From Alphaproteobacteria bacterium (GTDB lineage Bacteria > Pseudomonadota > Alphaproteobacteria > RF32 > CAG-239), in contig JAHHRI010000004.1 of NCBI GenBank assembly GCA_020025875.1, positions 1 to 64,000 on the forward strand: DNA of 64,000 nucleotides, written 5' to 3'. Under the pieces are notes generated by a model. That model was not told where the DNA came from. It worked only from the letters and a program-made list of their open reading frames with translations, and searched no databases. Below are positions 54,935-63,683 of the stretch, in pieces. How positions within the stretch are numbered: the stretch's first letter is position 1; each line of letters starts with the position of its first letter. Position numbers and translations under genes: made by a program.

Positions 54935-57358
54935 ATGAAATTTTTAAAGAAGTGCAGCTTGTTTGCTCCGGCAATCATGTTGCTTTTGTGCCTTTTTGCC
55001 CAAACGGCACAAGCTTCCGAGATTGATTTAAAAATTCCGCTGCTTGATGTGGAATACAATTTTTGGGGCTATGCCGTTACCGGTTCGCAAATTTTGCTGT
55101 ATGGTTTGATTATTTGTGCGCTGGGAATGGTTTTCGGCTTTTACGAATTTTGCAAAATCAAAAAGATGCCTGCTCACAAATCAATGCTGAACATGGCATC
55201 TTTAATTTATGAAACCTGCAAAACCTATATGAAACAGCAGGCTGTTCTTTTGGTGATTTTAGAAGCTTTTATCGCCGTTTGCATCTTCTACTATTTCTTT
55301 TTCTTAAACCAAACCCCGCTGCCGATGGTGATGAATATTTTGTTGTGGTCGGTGTTGGGTATTCTCGGTTCTTTTGCCGTTGCTTGGTTCGGTATGCGTA
55401 TCAACACCTATGCCAACGCCCGCACGGCCTTTGCCTCGCTTGAAGGAAAGGCGCTGCCCGTTATGAACTTGCCGCTCCGCTCTGGTATGTCGATCGGCGT
55501 TCTTTTGATTTGCGTTGAACTGGTGATGATGATTATCATCTTGCTGTTTATCCCGCGGGAAAATGCCGGCGCCTGTTTTATCGGTTTTGCCATCGGAGAA
55601 TCTCTCGGGGCTTCGGCTTTGCGTATTTGCGGCGGTATTTTTACCAAAATTGCCGATATCGGTGCCGATTTGATGAAAATTATTTTCAAAATTGACGAAG
55701 ATGATGCCCGTAATCCGGGGGTGATTGCCGACTGTACCGGTGACAATGCGGGAGATTCCGTAGGCCCGACTGCCGACGGTTTTGAAACCTATGGCGTTAC
55801 CGGCGTTGCGCTCATCAGCTTTATCGTTTTGGCTGCCGGTATGAATTATACCGATGGCGGTCAGCTGGCTTTGATGGCAGACGGTATTGATATTCAGGCG
55901 CGTCTGATTGTTTGGATCTTTACAATGCGTTTGCTGATGATCGTCACCTCGATTGTTTCCTACATGATCAACAATCGCTTTTCAAAACTCCGTTTTGAAA
56001 ACAAGCAGGATTTTGACTTTGAAGCACCGTTGACGTCACTTGTTTGGATCACTTCGTTGCTCTCGATTGCCGTTACTTTCGGCGTTTCCTACATCATGAT
56101 CGGCAGCATGGGCGAGGACTTGTGGTGGAAACTGTCGGTTATTATCAGCTGCGGCACTTTGGCGGCGGCGCTGATTCCGGAATTTACCAAAATTTTCACT
56201 TCGTCAAAATCCAAACATGTGCAGGAAATTGTTGATGCCAGCCGTGAGGCCGGCGCTTCGCTCAATATCATTTCCGGTATTGTGGCGGGCAATTTCTCCG
56301 CTTTTTGGAAAGGGTTGGTTATCATCGGATTGATGACAATAGCCTATTTTGCCGCTGCTAACGGGCTTGATGCCTACATGGTTTATCCGACGGTCTTTGC
56401 TTTTGGTCTGGTTGCTTTCGGTATGCTCGGCATGGGGCCGGTCACCATTGCCGTTGACAGCTACGGACCGGTAACCGACAATGCCCAATCCGTTTTTGAA
56501 CTTTCCCAAATTGAACAAATCAAAGGTATTGATCAGGAAATTGAAAAAGATTACGGATTTAAACCCGATTTTGAAACCGGTAAGGAGCTTTTGGAGAAAA
56601 ACGATTCTGCCGGTAACACTTTCAAGGCAACAGCCAAACCGGTTTTGATCGGTACTGCGGTTATCGGTGCCACCACCATGATCTTTTCGATCATTTTGCT
56701 GTTAAATCTTGAGTTAAATCTGATGAATCCGATGGTCTTTTTCGGGCTGCTTTTGGGTGGCGCCGTTATCTATTGGTTTTCGGGGGCTTCGATGCAGGCC
56801 GTTTCCACGGGAGCTTATCGTGCGGTTGCCTACATCAAAGAGCATATCAAGCTGGACACCAACCAAGCTGCTTCCATCGAAGATTCTAAAAAAGTGGTTC
56901 GGATCTGCACCATCTATGCGCAAAAAGGGATGTTTAACATCTTTATGGTCATCTTCTGCTTTACCATTGCGTTTGCGTGCTTCGATGCCAATCTGTTTGC
57001 CAGCTATCTGATTTCGATTGCCTCTTTTGGTCTTTTTCAAGCCCTTTATATGGCCAATGCCGGCGGCGCTTGGGACAATGCCAAAAAGGTGGTGGAAGTG
57101 GACTTGAAAGAAAAAGGGACGCCGCTGCACGATGCCGCGGTGGTTGGCGATACTGTCGGTGATCCATACAAAGATACCTCTTCGGTTGCCTTGAACCCGA
57201 TTATTAAGTTTACGACTTTGTTCGGGCTTTTGGCTGTTGAAATGGCGGTTGCCGCTCCGCGTTGCTTGTCGCTGGGGCTTGGTGTCAGCTTTTTCCTGAT
57301 CGGACTCATTTTTGTATGGCGTTCGTTCTACCGTATGCGTATCAGTTCGCAGAAATAA
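54935..57358 (+). CDS. hppA: Membrane-bound proton-translocating pyrophosphatase
   Basis: This 807-residue integral membrane enzyme couples hydrolysis of pyrophosphate to ion pumping. The catalytic signature DDARNPGVIADCTGDNAGD lies near residues 253-275, with GGIFTKIADIGADL before it and the second acidic cluster GDTVGDPYKDTSS near residue 735. About 16 membrane segments can be traced. The residue that sets potassium dependence is Lys in GNTFKATAK (near residue 560), as in K-independent proton pumps. The N-terminus looks like a cleavable signal peptide (ending AQAS) and the protein is longer than most. AAGGAA precedes the ATG. Confidence 0.93.
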   Translation: MKFLKKCSLFAPAIMLLLCLFAQTAQASEIDLKIPLLDVEYNFWGYAVTGSQILLYGLIICALGMVFGFYEFCKIKKMPAHKSMLNMASLIYETCKTYMKQQAVLLVILEAFIAVCIFYYFFFLNQTPLPMVMNILLWSVLGILGSFAVAWFGMRINTYANARTAFASLEGKALPVMNLPLRSGMSIGVLLICVELVMMIIILLFIPRENAGACFIGFAIGESLGASALRICGGIFTKIADIGADLMKIIFKIDEDDARNPGVIADCTGDNAGDSVGPTADGFETYGVTGVALISFIVLAAGMNYTDGGQLALMADGIDIQARLIVWIFTMRLLMIVTSIVSYMINNRFSKLRFENKQDFDFEAPLTSLVWITSLLSIAVTFGVSYIMIGSMGEDLWWKLSVIISCGTLAAALIPEFTKIFTSSKSKHVQEIVDASREAGASLNIISGIVAGNFSAFWKGLVIIGLMTIAYFAAANGLDAYMVYPTVFAFGLVAFGMLGMGPVTIAVDSYGPVTDNAQSVFELSQIEQIKGIDQEIEKDYGFKPDFETGKELLEKNDSAGNTFKATAKPVLIGTAVIGATTMIFSIILLLNLELNLMNPMVFFGLLLGGAVIYWFSGASMQAVSTGAYRAVAYIKEHIKLDTNQAASIEDSKKVVRICTIYAQKGMFNIFMVIFCFTIAFACFDANLFASYLISIASFGLFQALYMANAGGAWDNAKKVVEVDLKEKGTPLHDAAVVGDTVGDPYKDTSSVALNPIIKFTTLFGLLAVEMAVAAPRCLSLGLGVSFFLIGLIFVWRSFYRMRISSQK

Positions 57359-57387
57359 GCCTCTTAAAACAGGTATGCCATAAAAAT

Positions 57388-57424
57388 CCTCAAAATTGCT
57401 CACAATTTTGAGGATTTTATTGCA
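57388..57424 (+). terminator. Hairpin after hppA
   Basis: An inverted repeat around CTCAAAATTG/CAATTTTGAG (about 57391-57415) is followed by TTTTATTG. It lies about 30 bp after the hppA stop and probably terminates it. Confidence 0.75.
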
Positions 57425-57456
57425 TATTCATTTTATATCTTATAGTATCGCCTAAA

Positions 57457-58578
57457 ATGAAAAAACTGAACATTTACATTTTCCGACAGATATTTGTCGG
57501 GTTTCTGCTGGTCACTTTTTCGCTGATGTCGATTTTGTGGCTTACTCAATCTTTGCGATTTGTCGAACTGGTGACCAACAAAGGGCTGCCGCTCAGCCTG
57601 TTTATTAAAATGACTTCTTGCCTGATGCCCCGCCTTTTTTCTTTGTTGTCGCCGATTTCGGTATTTGTGGCCGTTTTGTTCGTTTACAACCGAATGCTTT
57701 CGGATCGGGAACTGGTCGTTATGCAGTCTGCCGGCATCAGCCCTTGGCAAAATGCCAAACCGGCTCTTTATTTTGGGGTGATGATGTCGTTTTTTGGGCT
57801 CTATGTGAACAATTTTGCCATTCCCGATGCGGAAAAGGCTTTTGCCGATTTGGAGTGGCAGGTTAAAAACGACGTTTCGCACCTGATGTTCAGAGAAGGA
57901 GAATTTGCCACCTTGCAAAACGGTCTTACCGTTTTTATCACCACACACGAAAAAGATGGTTCGGTAAGCGGCGTTTTGATCAACGATGAGCGTATGCCAA
58001 ACACGAAAATGACGGTTTCGGCAGAGCACGGTATTATCGTCTATACCGGCAAAGGGCCTCGGCTGATTATGATTAATGGCGTTCGTCAGGAAATTGACAA
58101 CCGAAGCGGTCAGTTTTCTTCGCTTTCGTTTGATCGCTATTCCATCGATTTCGGCACTTCTTCAACCGGCAAAAAACGTGACGATTCGGCGCGTTCAAAA
58201 ACATTGACCGAGCTGTTTGATGCCAAATCGAACTCCGAACTGACACCTCAGGAAGCCAACCGCTACATTCTGGAAGGACACCGCCGATTGATGAATCCGT
58301 TGTATAATCTGGTTATGGCGTTGCTGGCCTGTGTCGGCCTGCTGGTCGGCAATTTTAACCGTCGCGGACAGGGGAAAATCATTTCCTACTCAATTATGTC
58401 CATGGTTGCGGTTGAGGTTGGTGATCTTGCGTTTGGCAATCTGTGCAGCAAAAACCTCTACTTTCTTGCTTTGTTCTATGCCAATTTGATCGTGCCTTTT
58501 GTTGCTTGCTTATATCTGTTGTTCTTTTATAATCCGGCGTGGTTTATCCGCCGCCATCATCATCGGAGCGCAAGATAA
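57457..58578 (+). CDS. lptF: LPS export permease, LptF/LptG family
   Basis: This 373-residue inner-membrane protein belongs to the YjgP/YjgQ family that, with LptB and LptC, extracts LPS from the inner membrane. Three N-terminal helices, a periplasmic beta-jellyroll domain (about residues 130-260) and three C-terminal helices are visible. The loop SDRELVVMQSAGIS after helix 2 is the coupling segment that contacts LptB. I call it LptF on resemblance; it is the only permease of the pair found here. The stop overlaps the lptD start by one base. Confidence 0.85.
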   Translation: MKKLNIYIFRQIFVGFLLVTFSLMSILWLTQSLRFVELVTNKGLPLSLFIKMTSCLMPRLFSLLSPISVFVAVLFVYNRMLSDRELVVMQSAGISPWQNAKPALYFGVMMSFFGLYVNNFAIPDAEKAFADLEWQVKNDVSHLMFREGEFATLQNGLTVFITTHEKDGSVSGVLINDERMPNTKMTVSAEHGIIVYTGKGPRLIMINGVRQEIDNRSGQFSSLSFDRYSIDFGTSSTGKKRDDSARSKTLTELFDAKSNSELTPQEANRYILEGHRRLMNPLYNLVMALLACVGLLVGNFNRRGQGKIISYSIMSMVAVEVGDLAFGNLCSKNLYFLALFYANLIVPFVACLYLLFFYNPAWFIRRHHHRSAR

Positions 58579-60794
58579 TGTTTTGCAAACCATTGAAATA
58601 TGCCCTGTTGGCAGCCGGTTTCGGAAGTGTGGCGTTGCTGTCTTTTCGCTCGTTTGCCGAAGTTGCGCCGGCAACAAAGCGCGCGCGGACGGAAATCCAT
58701 TTCAGCGCCGATCAAGTGGAAGAAAATTCTGCCACCAAAGTGATTACCGCCGTCGGACATATCAACATTGTCCGCGAAGGCGTTACCCTCAAAGCCGACA
58801 AACTTGTTTACGACCGCAAAAACGACAAAATATCCGCCAAAGGCAATATCATCATTGTTCAGCCGGACGGCACCACTCTTTTTGCCGATACTGCCGAATT
58901 GGAAGACAAAATGTCTAAAGGGGTTATTCGTGATGTGAAAATGATACTTGCCGATAAGAGCAGGGTGGCAGCCCGACGGGTTAAACAATCGGAAAACAAA
59001 AACAAATATTTTTTCTATGGTGTCTATTCTCCCTGTGATGTTTGCGAGGACAACCCCTCTCCTTTGTGGCAGATCAAGGCGCGCAAAATAACCCACGATG
59101 CCGCCAACAAAGATGTTTACTATCGGGACGCCTTTATCCAGATCAAAGATATTCCGGTGTTTTATACGCCCTTTATGTCGCATCCGGATCCGACGGTGAA
59201 ACGCCGCTCCGGTTTTCTGCCGCCGTCGGTGCGCTCTACTTCTTACCTCGGCAGTTCGCTTGAGCTTCGCTATTTTTGGAATATATCCGATCATGAAGAT
59301 CTGCTGTTTTCTCCGATTCTGAGTGCGGATCAAGGGGTTGTTTGGGGCGGACGTTACCGAAAAATGCTCTATAACGGAGAACTGGACATCAACGGATCTT
59401 ATATGACGGATCGTGACACGGACGAAAGCCGTTATGGTCTTTTTGCCAAAGGACGTTACGAGATCAATGACTTCTGGTTGGGGAGTTTTAACATTAATTA
59501 TGCATCGGACAGCTCTTATCTGAAAGATCTTTCTCTCCCCGGAAAAACCGAAACTTGGCTTACGTCACACGCCGCCTTGGAGCGTTTCGAAAATCGGAAT
59601 TATGCTGCCGTGGAGGCCTATTCTTATAAGTTGGTCAGCTATTCGCTTAAAGAATATCATGCTTCCGAATTTGAAAAACGCGACTACAGCAAGCCCTATA
59701 TCTTGCCGCTGGTGACCTATGAACATATCGGCGATGCCAATCGCTACGGTGCTTATTTCAAAAATACCGTCAGTACGGCTTCCGTGTATCGTGAACGAGA
59801 TGAAACCAAAACCCAGCGGGCTTCCATGATCAATTCGTGGAACTTACCCTATACCAGCCCTTACGGAGAAAAATACAAGTTCGTGGCTTCCGTGAAATCG
59901 GACATCTACTATATAGACAAATATGTTAACAATTATGATAACAGCTATAGCGGTGCCGTCGGGCGCGTTTTTCCGCAGGCGGGGTTGGAATGGCGGTTGC
60001 CGTTCGTGAAGGCGACGGAAACCACCCGACAGATTGTTGAACCGATTATCGTGGCCGTGGCCGCGCCGAACGGGGGAAACAAAATTAACAAGATCCCCAA
60101 CGAGGACAGCTTAATTGCGCAGCTTGACGATACCAACATCTTAAATTTGGATCGCTACAACGGTTATGACAGAAACGACACCGGCAGCCGCATCAGTTAT
60201 GGTTTTAACTGGAGTTCATACGGCAATATCATTGGGCGGACATCAATGTTTATTGCTCAAAGCTACTATTTTAACGAAGAAGAAAGTTTTTCCCAAAGCC
60301 TTGGTGATAACAGCCATTTCAGCGATTATGTCGGGCGTATTTATGCCTCGCCGACCTCTTATCTCGATTTTAACTATCGTTTCCGTATTGATCGTACCGA
60401 CTATCAGTTGAAGTATAACGAAATCAATGCGCGAATCGGTCCTGATGTGTTGTCTGCCTATATTGCTTTTACCTCCATCAACGGACGTAAGGACAAGCGG
60501 GCGGACAGCGGGCTTTATTTCTTTGATGACTATCGGGAAAAAAAGGAACTTTATACCTCTGTTCAGGCCAAAATTTCTCGCGATTGGAGAATCACCGCCT
60601 ACAATCGTCAAGATCTGACCAAAGGGTCTGTCGGTTCACTTGAACACGGCGGGCAGATCATTTATGAGGACGAATGCTTTAAATTGGTCTTTGATATTCA
60701 TAAATACAATTCAACCGATCCGGATTATGAAGATGGCTATGAATATTCCGCCACGTTCTTGCTGAAAACATTAGGCGGAATCGGTTCAAACTAA
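58578..60794 (+). CDS. lptD: LPS-assembly outer-membrane protein LptD
   Basis: This 738-residue protein places LPS in the outer leaflet. It has a signal peptide (about 1-27), an OstA-like periplasmic beta-taco domain (about 35-150, with DKLVYDRKNDKISAKGNI and DTAELEDKMSKGVIRD) and a C-terminal barrel. The YSPCDVC pair of cysteines near residue 158 precedes the barrel, as in alphaproteobacterial LptD. The ATG at 58578 overlaps lptF by 1 bp; an upstream in-frame start inside lptF is not used. Confidence 0.92.
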   Translation: MFCKPLKYALLAAGFGSVALLSFRSFAEVAPATKRARTEIHFSADQVEENSATKVITAVGHINIVREGVTLKADKLVYDRKNDKISAKGNIIIVQPDGTTLFADTAELEDKMSKGVIRDVKMILADKSRVAARRVKQSENKNKYFFYGVYSPCDVCEDNPSPLWQIKARKITHDAANKDVYYRDAFIQIKDIPVFYTPFMSHPDPTVKRRSGFLPPSVRSTSYLGSSLELRYFWNISDHEDLLFSPILSADQGVVWGGRYRKMLYNGELDINGSYMTDRDTDESRYGLFAKGRYEINDFWLGSFNINYASDSSYLKDLSLPGKTETWLTSHAALERFENRNYAAVEAYSYKLVSYSLKEYHASEFEKRDYSKPYILPLVTYEHIGDANRYGAYFKNTVSTASVYRERDETKTQRASMINSWNLPYTSPYGEKYKFVASVKSDIYYIDKYVNNYDNSYSGAVGRVFPQAGLEWRLPFVKATETTRQIVEPIIVAVAAPNGGNKINKIPNEDSLIAQLDDTNILNLDRYNGYDRNDTGSRISYGFNWSSYGNIIGRTSMFIAQSYYFNEEESFSQSLGDNSHFSDYVGRIYASPTSYLDFNYRFRIDRTDYQLKYNEINARIGPDVLSAYIAFTSINGRKDKRADSGLYFFDDYREKKELYTSVQAKISRDWRITAYNRQDLTKGSVGSLEHGGQIIYEDECFKLVFDIHKYNSTDPDYEDGYEYSATFLLKTLGGIGSN

Positions 60795-60808
60795 CCAAGG
60801 AGTTACTG

Positions 60809-61849
60809 ATGATTAAGAAAATACTGCTGGCTCTTTGCCTGATATTCTCTGCCGATGCTCAAGCGCAATTTGCCGCCCCCGCCCGTCCGCAACCGGCAGA
60901 AGAACGGCAATCGGTTTTGTTCCGTCAGACGCCGCCGACGGCACCCGCCGCTCGTCCCGCGGAACCGGAGAATATCCGCAAGCCGACACCTTATGCCGGA
61001 TCTATCCGCATTTTGGCGCAAGTTAACGGTGATATTATTACCACCGAAGATATCAATCACCGTGTGCGTGCCTTCTGCATGACTACGGGCATTCCCTATA
61101 ATCGGCAGACGAAACTGTTGATCATAAACAAAGTGATGCAAAACACCATCGACGAAAAACTAAAAAATCAAGAGGCCGCCCGCAGTCATATCGACATCGG
61201 AGAAAAAGAAATTGACAATGCTGTCGGCGTTTTCTGTCAAAACAATGGTTTCAGTCGCAGCCAGCTGAAGCAAATGTTGAAAGATTCCGGTATTAGCTTT
61301 GATATATTCCGCGAGCAACTAAAAACCGACCTTGCGTGGATTCGCGTTGTTCAGCGCGGCACCATGGGCGAGCGGATTACTCAGCCGGAAATTGAGGAAG
61401 CCTTAGCCATTGCCAAAAGAGATATGAGCAAGCCCAAATTTATGCTTTCGGAAATCGTTATTCCGAGCAAAGATGCCAAACATATTTCTCAACTGACGGA
61501 GAACCTCCGTCAAGATCCTCGTTTTGAATTGTATGCAGCGCAGTTTTCACAAAGTCCGAGCGCCTCTTCGGGCGGCAAACTCGGTTGGGTGACGGAAGGA
61601 CAGCTCCCGCAAGAGCTGGAAAAACAAATTAAAAAGCTGTCTTCCGGTCAGGTCAGCGATCCCATTCTTTACAACGGTGATTATCATATTTTCAAAGTTG
61701 AGCAAAAGTTTGATCCGCAAACAGATCAAATGCCGCTGCCCTCGAACGAGGAAGTGAAAGATATGCTGCAAAATCAAAAAAGCAAGCGTTATGCCGAAGA
61801 ACATATGCAGGAACTGCGCCAACGAGCCATTATTGAACTGAAAGAGTAG
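60809..61849 (+). CDS. surA: Periplasmic chaperone SurA, peptidyl-prolyl isomerase
   Basis: This 346-residue protein chaperones outer-membrane barrels, LptD among them. It has a signal peptide (about 1-19, ending AQAQ), a Pro/Ala-rich spacer, the SurA N-terminal core from about residue 70 (ILAQVNGDIITTEDINHRV), and one parvulin-type domain near residues 205-300 (FMLSEIVIPSKD and GGKLGWVTEGQLPQEL). E. coli SurA has two parvulin domains; here a single one remains, common in alphaproteobacteria. AAGGAG precedes the ATG. Confidence 0.92.
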   Translation: MIKKILLALCLIFSADAQAQFAAPARPQPAEERQSVLFRQTPPTAPAARPAEPENIRKPTPYAGSIRILAQVNGDIITTEDINHRVRAFCMTTGIPYNRQTKLLIINKVMQNTIDEKLKNQEAARSHIDIGEKEIDNAVGVFCQNNGFSRSQLKQMLKDSGISFDIFREQLKTDLAWIRVVQRGTMGERITQPEIEEALAIAKRDMSKPKFMLSEIVIPSKDAKHISQLTENLRQDPRFELYAAQFSQSPSASSGGKLGWVTEGQLPQELEKQIKKLSSGQVSDPILYNGDYHIFKVEQKFDPQTDQMPLPSNEEVKDMLQNQKSKRYAEEHMQELRQRAIIELKE

Positions 61850-61852
61850 GTT

Positions 61853-62677
61853 ATGAACTATAGTCTTCGGGAAATTGTCGAGAGGCACCATTTGCTTGCT
61901 TCCAAAGCATTGGGACAAAATTTTTTGCTTGACGGCAACATTACCCGCAAAATTATTACCCTTAGCCTAAGACAGCAGGGGATAGCCTCTTTCGGCGGCT
62001 GCAATTTATGCGAAATCGGCCCCGGTCCGGGCGGATTGACACGGGCGGCACTGGCAGAGGAGCCGGCTTCGATGACGGTGATTGAAATGGATTCCCGTTG
62101 TATTGCAATTATGGAAGAACTCAAAGAAGAAACCGACATTCCTTTTCGCATCATCAACGGCGACGCTCTCAAATTTGACCTTGTCCGCGAAATTGAAGCC
62201 CCCCGCCAGCTGATCAGCAACTTACCCTATAACGTTTCGGTGCCGCTTTTAACCGGTTGGCTGAAACAGGCGGCAAATTATCAGGCAATGACACTTATGT
62301 TTCAGAAAGAAGTGGCGGAAAGAATCGTTGCGCCTACCAGATGTAAAGACTATGGACGGCTTTCGGTGCTCTCCCAGCTGACTTGCACCATGAGCAAGCT
62401 GATTGAGCTGCCGCCGGAATGTTTTACGCCGTCGCCCAAAATTCGTTCAACGGTTGTGCTTTTTGTCCCCAAGAAAGAAGTTCCTAACGGTGAGAGGTTG
62501 GCAAAAGTCGAAAAATTGACATCGCTTGCATTCGGTCAACGGCGAAAAATGTTGCGTCAAAGTCTGAAATCAATGCCGCAACTTCTCGATAAGTGCAGAG
62601 ATATCGGGATTGAGCTGACGGCGCGCGCCGAGGAGCTGCCGCCGGAAGCTTTTTTGCAGCTGGCTGATTGCTTGTGA
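61853..62677 (+). CDS. rsmA: 16S rRNA dimethyladenosine transferase
   Basis: This 274-residue SAM-dependent enzyme (KsgA) dimethylates A1518 and A1519 of 16S rRNA. GQNFLLDGNITRKI, the SAM loop EIGPGPGGLTRAAL and the catalytic ISNLPYNVS are present. A C-terminal helical domain closes it (FGQRRKMLRQSLKSM). It follows surA after 3 bp. pdxA, which usually lies between surA and rsmA, is absent. Confidence 0.97.
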   Translation: MNYSLREIVERHHLLASKALGQNFLLDGNITRKIITLSLRQQGIASFGGCNLCEIGPGPGGLTRAALAEEPASMTVIEMDSRCIAIMEELKEETDIPFRIINGDALKFDLVREIEAPRQLISNLPYNVSVPLLTGWLKQAANYQAMTLMFQKEVAERIVAPTRCKDYGRLSVLSQLTCTMSKLIELPPECFTPSPKIRSTVVLFVPKKEVPNGERLAKVEKLTSLAFGQRRKMLRQSLKSMPQLLDKCRDIGIELTARAEELPPEAFLQLADCL

Positions 62678-62828
62678 ATATTTCTTTTGAGGCTTCGCCG
62701 TTTTGTTAAAACAGGCTTTGTGCCGATTAAAAACTTTTTGCTTTTGTCGGTTTCTTGACACACTCCAAAAACTTTTCCGACAGAAAATTCTTTTTTGTCA
62801 AATTTTTCCTTGAAAATTTTTGATAAAT

Positions 62829-63500
62829 ATGGTATTTGTGCAGCTAATTGATCAATTATTAATTAAATTAAAAACTTTCGATATGAAAAGAAAAGATGTT
62901 TTTGCTGCTTTTTCCGGCAAATTCGGCACCGGTAAACAGAATTTGGGAAATTATCGCGTTAACGACGGGCGAATTTATTTTCCGTATTTACAGAGTGTTT
63001 TCGCCGATATCAAAAAACAACTTCAAGGCGACTATACGAATTACGACTTTGTTGACGAGTTTTGCAAAAAGTCTGTGAACCCATGGGGCTATCTTCGCAA
63101 AGACGCAGATCTTCTCACCTTGGCACGCCTGTTGACGCTCCATAGCGGACGAACAGCATCGTCGGTCAGAGCAGAATGCACCCGCCCGCGGATAACCATC
63201 TCCCTGTTGTGGGAGTTCTTGGCGGCACAGATGGAAACTTCCGTCGACAAACTGGATAAGGAAATGTCGGTTCGCAAGATCAGGCTGCCGTTAACCGACA
63301 ACGACAAGCATTCGTGGCTTACTTTTGTCATCTGGGGCGATAACCTGTTTGGTGACGGCACCTTGAAAGAACGTGCCGATGATATTGCCGATATGAAAGT
63401 CAGCGCATTGTTTGCGTTTTGGGTAACTGGCAATGGCTCCGACGAAACATCGGAATGCCCCCAAAAAAATCAGAACTCCGAAAACTTTTTTAAGGAATAA
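62829..63500 (+). CDS. Hypothetical protein
   Basis: This encodes about 223 residues that I do not recognise. The start is uncertain: ATG at 62829, or ATG at 62883, which gives MKRKDVFAAFSGKFGTGKQNLGNYRVNDG. Neither has a clear Shine-Dalgarno. The protein is soluble and mixed alpha/beta in character, with a Lys/Asp-rich C-terminal half (MSVRKIRLPLTDNDKHSWLTF) and a polar tail. The region around residues 20-60 has a helix-turn-like feel but no named domain. It is monocistronic and ends at a terminator next to an IS200-like element, so it may be accessory DNA. Confidence 0.55.
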   Translation: MVFVQLIDQLLIKLKTFDMKRKDVFAAFSGKFGTGKQNLGNYRVNDGRIYFPYLQSVFADIKKQLQGDYTNYDFVDEFCKKSVNPWGYLRKDADLLTLARLLTLHSGRTASSVRAECTRPRITISLLWEFLAAQMETSVDKLDKEMSVRKIRLPLTDNDKHSWLTFVIWGDNLFGDGTLKERADDIADMKVSALFAFWVTGNGSDETSECPQKNQNSENFFKE

Positions 63501-63523
63501 TCGGAGAACGAAGGGGGAAAATC

Positions 63524-63556
63524 AAATGACATCGACGTTTGTCGGTGTCATTTTTT
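63524..63556 (+). terminator. Terminator before the IS element
   Basis: A 13-bp stem with one G-U (63524-63536 with 63541-63553) around a GTTT loop, followed by T residues, lies 24 bp after the unknown gene. Confidence 0.85.
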
Positions 63557-63615
63557 GTATCCCTGAAAACTACCGGCTAGGCCGGTAGTTCCAAAGAGCT
63601 TACAGCTTTGCACAT

Positions 63616-63683
63616 AAAAAACTCCTTTGCTAAATTAAGTTAGACGGTCTGGCAAAAGTCTAACAAAAGCAAAGGAGTTTTTT
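63616..63683 (+). promoter_or_regulatory. Hairpin sequestering the transposase ribosome-binding site
   Basis: Two perfect 16-bp arms (63616-63631 with 63668-63683) pair so that AAAGGAG, the transposase Shine-Dalgarno, lies in the stem. A 7-bp inner stem (63639-63645 with 63658-63664) caps it. IS200 elements are known to restrain transposase translation by such a leader fold and an antisense RNA; this is the matching structure. Confidence 0.85.

Noticed and set aside
62755..62783. A perfect TTGACA before the unknown gene at 62829 as a promoter
   Set aside because: No acceptable -10 box occurs at 16 to 18 bp from it.
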